A stretch of DNA of 64,000 nucleotides from Athripsodes cinereus (Eukaryota > Arthropoda > Insecta > Trichoptera > Leptoceridae), in assembly GCA_947579605.1 (NCBI GenBank), contig OX388305.1, forward strand, positions 25,743,542 to 25,807,541, in the 5' to 3' direction. This document shows positions 58,571 to 64,000 of this stretch, piece by piece; the stretch's first letter is position 1; each line of letters opens with the position of its first letter. The notes under the pieces are model-generated. The model saw only the letters and a program-made list of their open reading frames with translations. It did not search any database and had not been told where the DNA came from. The position numbers were made by a program, and so were the translations under genes.

Positions 58571-58793
58571 CTACTACTACTACTACTACTATACCATCAC
58601 GGCATATCCCACAAGTGGGGTAGCCAGCAGATCAGCTGCATGTAAGAAACATGCAAACTGTCCTCTTCGTGCCAATATAAAATCAAGACATTCAGGATGG
58701 GTGGCAAACCTCATCGCTGAATTTAAGATGTAAAATGTCTTAATTTTTTCGAACACCTGCCTTTTACAGGACACTCGAAAACTTACGCAGAAG
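58571..58793 (-). mobile_element. R1 retroposon, reference copy, TSD AATTATACCTACCTA
   Basis: A perfect 15-bp duplication (58556-58570, 58794-58808) brackets 223 bp. On the minus strand it begins TTCTGCGTAAGTTTTCGAGT and ends CCGTGATGG plus a (GTA)n tail of about eight units. Variable-length duplications and a microsatellite tail show target-primed retrotransposition. No clear A/B boxes or coding frame, so it is a SINE or a 5'-truncated LINE 3' end. Confidence 0.85.
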
Positions 58794-58808
58794 AATTATA
58801 CCTACCTA

Positions 58809-59571
58809 AATAATCAAAATTTAAAAATAAAATGTTCTCATAGGAAACCCACTGTAAAAATGAATATTATGTTAACTTGGCAGATATAATTTGTATATGC
58901 AAATAAAACAATGTTATATTTATTTTTTGGCACAAGGTCAACAAAATTAGAATAAAGAGAGAGTTTTTATATTCTAATGTGTAGGACGGTTATTCACATC
59001 ATACGCACTGTGTTTTTTTTTTCTGAAAATATTTATTTACATTGCTGAATTTTGTTAATTATTGTGAATGTATATATACACATGTAAATGAATTGTTGAA
59101 AACAATAACGAAAGATTAGTTTAATTGCGATGGACATAAAAACTTTATTTCGGTTATAAATTAAATAGCTTTGAGTCGATTACTTACACGTGTCGATTAC
59201 ATGAAAACAAAATATTTTTGTATTTTAATGGTACTCAAATACAAAAATATTAAAAGTAGTAATAAATATAATTCGAAATATATTGGCAAATATCAGCCAA
59301 AAATAAAAAAAATTACATTATTAAAAGGTGAATATGGTTTTGCATTAAATGCACTAAATACGCACTCGCAGTAAACAATATGCTTATATCTTGAAGGCGG
59401 AATAGATTGGCAACACATGGATCCAACAGGCTACCGATAAGCACATACGATGTTTGATATTAAAATTACTTGAGTTGTAAAACATTGTGCCTAAATTGTA
59501 TCTCAGCAAGTAGTTACAACATTTTCAACTTCTTCTTGTTTACTTTTTCGCGGTAGGTATAGAACCAGAAA
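58809..59571. other. AT-rich intron, nothing recognised
   Basis: No coding signal seen; a 67-codon Lys-rich ORF near 59171 is a chance ORF. Confidence 0.45.
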
Positions 59572-59573
59572 TA

Positions 59574-60892
59574 CAGTATTGTGCAAATTAATGGAATCAC
59601 TAAGAAGTTTTGCATTTTTTGCAAATTGCAGCACTTTAATGTCGCTTGACAGCTGATAAAGCAATTAAATCATGACTTCTAGCTTTCTGGTTATTGTTGG
59701 AAATAGTTAATTGTCAATTTTGCACCTATTTTTTGATATTTTATCATTCAAATCTGTGTATTCAATAATTGGTGAGTTTGTACAGTATATCTTTCGTGAT
59801 GGATATCACACCCAGGATGCGTGAAAACATTGTCACGTTGAATGAATATAGGTCTATGTCACAAAGAGACATTGCGAGAGAGTGTGGCGTGAGTCAGGGG
59901 GCAGTAAGTAAAATTTTGAAGCGTAAAAGGGACACGGGATCAGCTGAAGTGAAGAAATCGGGCAACTGTGAGAGAAAAAGAAAGACGACTCCAAGAGGTG
60001 ATAGTTTTTTACTTCGAAAAAGCAAGTGGAACCCAAGAAAAACAAGTCATGACCTACAACAAGACTTCGCAGCATCAGGCGTAACAATACATGACTCGAA
60101 TGTCCGTAGAAGACTTTTAGAATCTGGTAGAAGGGTCATTCGAGCACAAAAAAATCAACTTTTCACTGACTGTATGAAGAAACAGAGGCTGTTGTGGACT
60201 ACAAAAACTGGAGAAAGGTCTTACTTACAGATGAAACTCACTTCATAGTTCAGGGACAGCGATCTAAATTTTCAGGACTTCAGGAGGTCTCAAAACGAAG
60301 AACTTATTTCAGCTCATATTGACCAAATTGTAAAACATCCAGTCAAAAAAAATTTTGGGGTGTTTTTCATACATGGGGGCTAGATCTTTGGTGCTAATTG
60401 AAGGTATGATGAACAGCCAAAAATACAAATCGATGTTGGAACAACATTTGAACAAAGAACTTGAGAAATGTCAACCTCAAAGAGGAGCAATTCTTCAACA
60501 GGACTCTGCCTGCCACAAATTGAAGGAAATGTTGAAATATTTCCTGAATAAGAAGATGTCCGTTCTAGATTGGCTCGGTAATTCACTCGATCTCAACCCT
60601 ATGGGCCATTTGCAAAGTTAGGCTGTGCAAAATCGACTGCATCATAAAAATAAAGATGATGGAAGCGGTAATTCAGGTTTGAAATCGAGATGACAGGGTC
60701 TCTGAAAACTGTCGAAAACTAGTGGAGTCCATGCCAAAACGAGTAAAAGCAGTTATTAAAGCCAAAGGGGAACATATTTCTTATTAATTAGCGTAATGGC
60801 ATTTGTATAATTTTGTCAAAATAGTTTTTTACAAGCAATAAATGGTTTTACCCTAATAATTGCTGGTGATTCCATTAATTTGCACAATACTG
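59574..60892 (+). mobile_element. Tc1-like DNA transposon, 27-bp TIRs, TA duplication
   Basis: Perfect 27-bp inverted repeats beginning CAGTATTGTGCAAATTAATG, flanked by TA at 59572-59573 and 60893-60894; 1319 bp, the usual Tc1 size. The transposase inside is broken. The ends are intact, so it could be moved in trans (inference). Confidence 0.95.
59799..60617 (+). pseudogene. Tc1-like transposase pseudogene
   Basis: A DDE/D transposase that would cut at the TIRs and insert at TA. The ATG at 59799 opens MDITPRMREN. The N-terminal helix-turn-helix SQRDIARECGVSQGAVSKIL is intact, followed by a second DNA-binding part (TSHDLQQDFAASGVTIHDS). A frameshift near 60185 moves the first catalytic Asp (LLTDETHF) out of the main frame. 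A further shift follows near 60290, then GCFSYMGARSLVLIEG and QQDSACHK, which lacks the residue usually found between A and C. In SLDLNPMGHL the third catalytic residue position is Gly instead of Glu or Asp. It is inactive for several independent reasons. Confidence 0.92.
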
Positions 60893-61127
60893 TAAGTGAA
60901 TTATGATCGTTCACTAAAAATTCCAAATTTATAATTGCCTTCCTCGTTTGATTTTCTAAATTTGAGACCATATAAACTCGCTACTATCTAATATTAGAGC
61001 GACATGCTAATATTTCTTAAGCTGTTAAATCAGTTGGCAATAACTTATCAAACAATGAATGTTTTATTAAAACTAAATATTTAGAGTCCTAAGTAAAAAC
61101 ATCAAAACTAACACACATTTCCCGATC

Positions 61128-61450
61128 TCTTTTTTGTAAGTTTACTAGTGCCCTGTAAAAGTCGAGTGTTCGTAAAAGCTCACGTATAAGACAATAAACA
61201 TCTGCAATTCTGTGTTTTAGGCATCCCACTTATTGTGAATATATTATTTTATATCGACACGGATAAGACCTTCTGCACGTTCATTCAGAATTTGCCGCTA
61301 AAGGGGAGTTTTCCGGCACCTAGGATCGAACCGCGCACCACTTGTGCATGAGGTCGAGACTCTACCTCCAGCTCCAGACTACCGACCACCGATGAAATCA
61401 TTACTTGTAGTTGGTCCGCTGGCTACCCCACTTATGTCGTGATAATATAG
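61128..61450 (+). repeat. R1 retroposon copy split by a SINE
   Basis: CTTTTTTGTAAGTTTACTAG, GACAATAAACATCTGCAATT and GGCATCCCACTTATTGTG on the left; GGTCCGCTGGCTACCCCACT and GTCGTGATAATATAGATAG on the right. A minus-strand SINE lies between. Confidence 0.75.
61285..61395 (-). mobile_element. tRNA-derived SINE, minus
   Basis: Minus-strand reading GGTGGTCGGTAGTCTGGAGC, GTAGAGTCTCGACCTCATGC, B-box GCGGTTCGATCCTAGGTG and AAAACTCCCCTTTAGCG. Same family as 52676. Confidence 0.75.
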
Positions 61451-62404
61451 ATAGAGATATGAAATGTGAAATTATTGAGTTTAAATTATTTAATGTTCGC
61501 AACTGCTTTATTTGATTAAATTTCCCGAATTATTTGTACCGCCACTTGATTTTAATATTACTCTTTACCCCGTATTCCTGATCACTTATGTATCCATCAC
61601 TTTGATTTATTTAAGCAGGTTATTAAATCTTTCATTTCCTTGAACTTTATTTTATTGAAATAGGCAATGTAATGCGATTTTTTTTTATTGAAGCAAGGGA
61701 CAAGATAATGTTGTATTATAAGTAAAATAAAATATATTGCTTTATTCCGGTGTGGAATTACACGTAGTTTCTGAATAGACGTTGTGTTATTTTATTAAAT
61801 CTCGCAAGCTTAACTTAACTGTTCTGTTTCACGGAATCTTGCCTAATGAAACTGTTTCTTTACTTTTATTAACGGACCAACAAAATGAACGGATACCGAG
61901 TAAATTTATCTTTCTCTATGTTCAATTTTCTACACGTAAACGGACACGATGTACCATGTAGAGGAAAATTAACCTTTTCGATTAAATACACTAAACAAAC
62001 ACTTTTATATTTATTTTTCTTAATTCATCTCCTCCTTTATACAAGTTTTATTTCTGGAAATAAGATTTATCTTTTTTTTGCTATTGATTTGATATGTCAC
62101 CATCTGATTATTGCTTTGTACTTTTTGCTATACTAAAAGTACAAACAATAATCAGCATATTCACTGTGTCGGTGTTTGGGTAGTAGAAATCCATAACGAA
62201 ATTAAAAAACAAATGTTTTCTTCTACTATGTATATGTTTTATTGTTGAGAGAGACATATTTTGTCTTGTTAGGACATTTTCAATTTTATTGATTGGTAGA
62301 AAAAAACATTTGATTTTAATTTCGTCAATTATCAGCAGGCGTTGTATCTCTAGTAAAAATTCATAATAACATAATACAATTTACGCAAATTACTGACACC
62401 ATAT
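61451..62404. other. AT-rich intron, 3' end of the 37.5-kb intron
   Basis: No coding signal other than the splice acceptor tract at 62405-62415. An 83-codon ORF at 61885 is Phe/Leu/Ile-rich and lacks splice or domain support. Confidence 0.45.
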
Positions 62405-62415
62405 TTTCTTTGCAG

Positions 62416-62535
62416 ATGATGGCATTACATACTCCTTCGGTATATTTTACGTAGAATTTTTGGATTACTTTAAAGAGGGTAAAGGAAAGACTGCATGGAT
62501 CGCTTCCATCTTGGCTGGAGTCACGCTGTGTTCAG
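62416..62535 (+). CDS. Monocarboxylate transporter (SLC16-like), second coding exon
   Basis: This 120-base exon has a TTTCTTTGCAG acceptor at 62405-62415 and a GTTAGT donor at 62536. Joined to the exon ending at 24876, the split codon 43 reads Asn and the frame stays open for 39 further codons. The product runs DGITYSFGIFYVEFLDYF, then a Lys/Gly-rich loop (EGKGKT), then AWIASILAGVTLCS, which opens TM2. That matches the layout of insect SLC16 proteins between TM1 and TM2. The last base is the first base of a glycine codon, so both junctions are phase 1. The rest of the 12-TM protein lies beyond the right edge. It is too short and too AT-flanked for a plain ORF scan, so recognition rests on splice sites, frame continuity and family motifs. 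Confidence 0.88.
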
Positions 62536-64000
62536 GTTAGTATTTTACAATTAAGTTAATTCAACTTTCACGTAATAAATTCATATAAACGTTGATACAA
62601 AATTTTGAAAATATATTTATACTAAATTGTACCCAGTTACCCATAACCTATATAGTTTAACCGAATAAAAATAATTCAAATCTCTCCCACAGATTGTTTC
62701 CTCTAAATAATTTCTAGATAAATTATATATTTTGTGCTAATTTGAATATTTATCGGAATAATAACTACGCGAAATGTTGCTAACGTTAATTACTCCACCT
62801 CATTAGTCAGCATCTCATTAAAACAAACTCCCTTCTTTGTTTTCATAAAACTCAAGCTTGTTCAACTACTAATGATACGTGCTGCGATGTACCACCTCAT
62901 AAAAGGATATTATGCTTGTTAATTTTATGATAAACTTCGTCATGTTTATGATCTCACAATTCATCGCATAACATTTTATGGTATTTCATGTCAATTCTAA
63001 TTTATCAGCATAACTTTTGAATCCAACTATTAGAACAATCATATTATATTAAAATTAATTTATGCTCGTACCACATTGAACATCTTCATATAATTATTAT
63101 CTTGACAATGTTATTTTTCTTAATATACATAATGAACTTTTTCTTACATTTTTGGCGTTTGCTTTATAAGGAGCAAGTACGTACATTGTCAATGTGTAAT
63201 TGTATTCAAATATACTTTATTAACTTCTTCTACTATAATATTGCTTATATTTTTGGAGTAAATATACCTTACTGTAGGTGTATGTCATTATATCGGTCTG
63301 TGGAATGTAGCATTACAGTGTAGATGAAACATAACCAAGTTAATAAATTTGGAATTAGTATATCCATTGTTGTTATTTTAGAAGGAATACTCGTATAGTG
63401 CGAAGTAAAGTATTTGCTATATATGTTGGAAGTAATTTACGTAGAATAGAACCTACTAAGGTTTATGAAGCATTCATAAACATCCCTCTGCGTAAATGTA
63501 AGATAGGACGCGCCCTGCAACCCAACCCTTGATGAACGAAATAATTATGTGTTCAGCAGAGGTTGCGTAGAGAATGTACCCATAGAGATATCGATCAATA
63601 AATAAAAAGTCACACGTATTATATTTACACATGGTTACCACCAACCACAATATCAAATCTTAAATTATAGATGTAATAAGCAATAAAAGTACAAACAGAT
63701 TGATAGTGTAGATTATATTGAATGATTGACATTTCCTCAATAAATAGGACGATGTTTCCTTCTTTTCATAATAATGTTAAAACTATTCCGTTGTTGTAAA
63801 TTATATTATTATAGCTTTAGTCGTACAAATGACAAATTTAGTTTGGCACGCGATACTTTATACATAGTAATTTTATATCTGCGATGTTCAGTCTTTCTGA
63901 CGAACTGCTATGCGGTATTATAAGGTAGCAATTATCGTTAAATACACCGTAGATCATTATCATGAAACTATTGTATTCTGTTTTCTTTATTTCTTATTAT
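62536..64000. other. Next intron of the SLC16-like gene, incomplete
   Basis: Starts at GTTAGT. No further exon with SLC16 motifs was recognised up to the window end, so the third coding exon (expected to begin with the remaining two bases of a Gly codon) lies outside. Confidence 0.6.

Larger units (their letters stand above)
24877..62415 (+). other. 37.5-kb phase-1 intron of the SLC16-like gene
   Basis: Bounded by GTAAGT and a pyrimidine-rich TTTGCAG. It contains most of the mobile elements listed here and no recognised host exon. Length is exact if these two exons are adjacent in the mRNA; a small unrecognised exon inside cannot be excluded, but the frame join matches the family without one. 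Confidence 0.7.

Noticed and set aside
61885..62136. 83-codon ORF just upstream of the transporter exon 2
   Set aside because: Phe/Leu/Ile-rich translation, no splice signals linking it to either exon, and the family needs no residues between exons 1 and 2.

Overview
The window looks like insect nuclear DNA, most likely a moth or butterfly. It is AT-rich, has one sparse intron-split gene, and is filled with many families of decayed LINEs, tRNA-derived SINEs, MITEs and a Tc1-like element. The species call is inference; no marker gene fixes it.

The only host gene I can support is a plus-strand SLC16-type monocarboxylate transporter. Its first coding exon (24750-24876) carries the N-terminal DGGWGW signature of the family. 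The second (62416-62535) continues the same reading frame through the end of TM1 and the following loop. The intron between them is 37,539 bp, both junctions are phase 1, and the gene runs off the right edge. No other long ORF is a convincing host gene.

Layout. 1-24.7 kb: upstream, possibly 5'UTR/intron or intergenic DNA, with a TA-flanked MITE (3197-3554), LINE 3' ends, a structured GC-rich patch (5277-5447), tRNA-SINE copies, hAT-like MITEs (8745, 12301, 13977) and a 5'-truncated LINE with a 14-bp target-site duplication (16462-17319). 24.9-62.4 kb: the giant intron. It holds a 2.3-kb LINE with a 12-bp duplication (27496-29803), an hAT-like MITE (35385), a nested DNA transposon with a LINE inside it (36031-38122), several short LINE tails, a palindromic MITE (43805-44007), a TIR transposon with repeated subterminal motifs (47777-50229), a very young LTR retroelement without a recognisable pol (53233-58319) and a Tc1-like element with intact ends and a broken transposase (59574-60892). 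62.5-64 kb: the next intron.

A family called R1 here (hallmark text: tatcccacaagtggggtagc) recurs at least 13 times. One copy has a 15-bp duplication and a (GTA)n tail, so it moves as a retroposon. Three copies are themselves interrupted by other elements, which gives a relative order of insertions. The window is best read as a transposon graveyard inside one transporter gene. The items most worth follow-up are the TIR element with ATTGGGTAACTCCA arrays, the nested element at 36 kb, the identical-LTR element, the R1 retroposon and the hammerhead-like structured patch.
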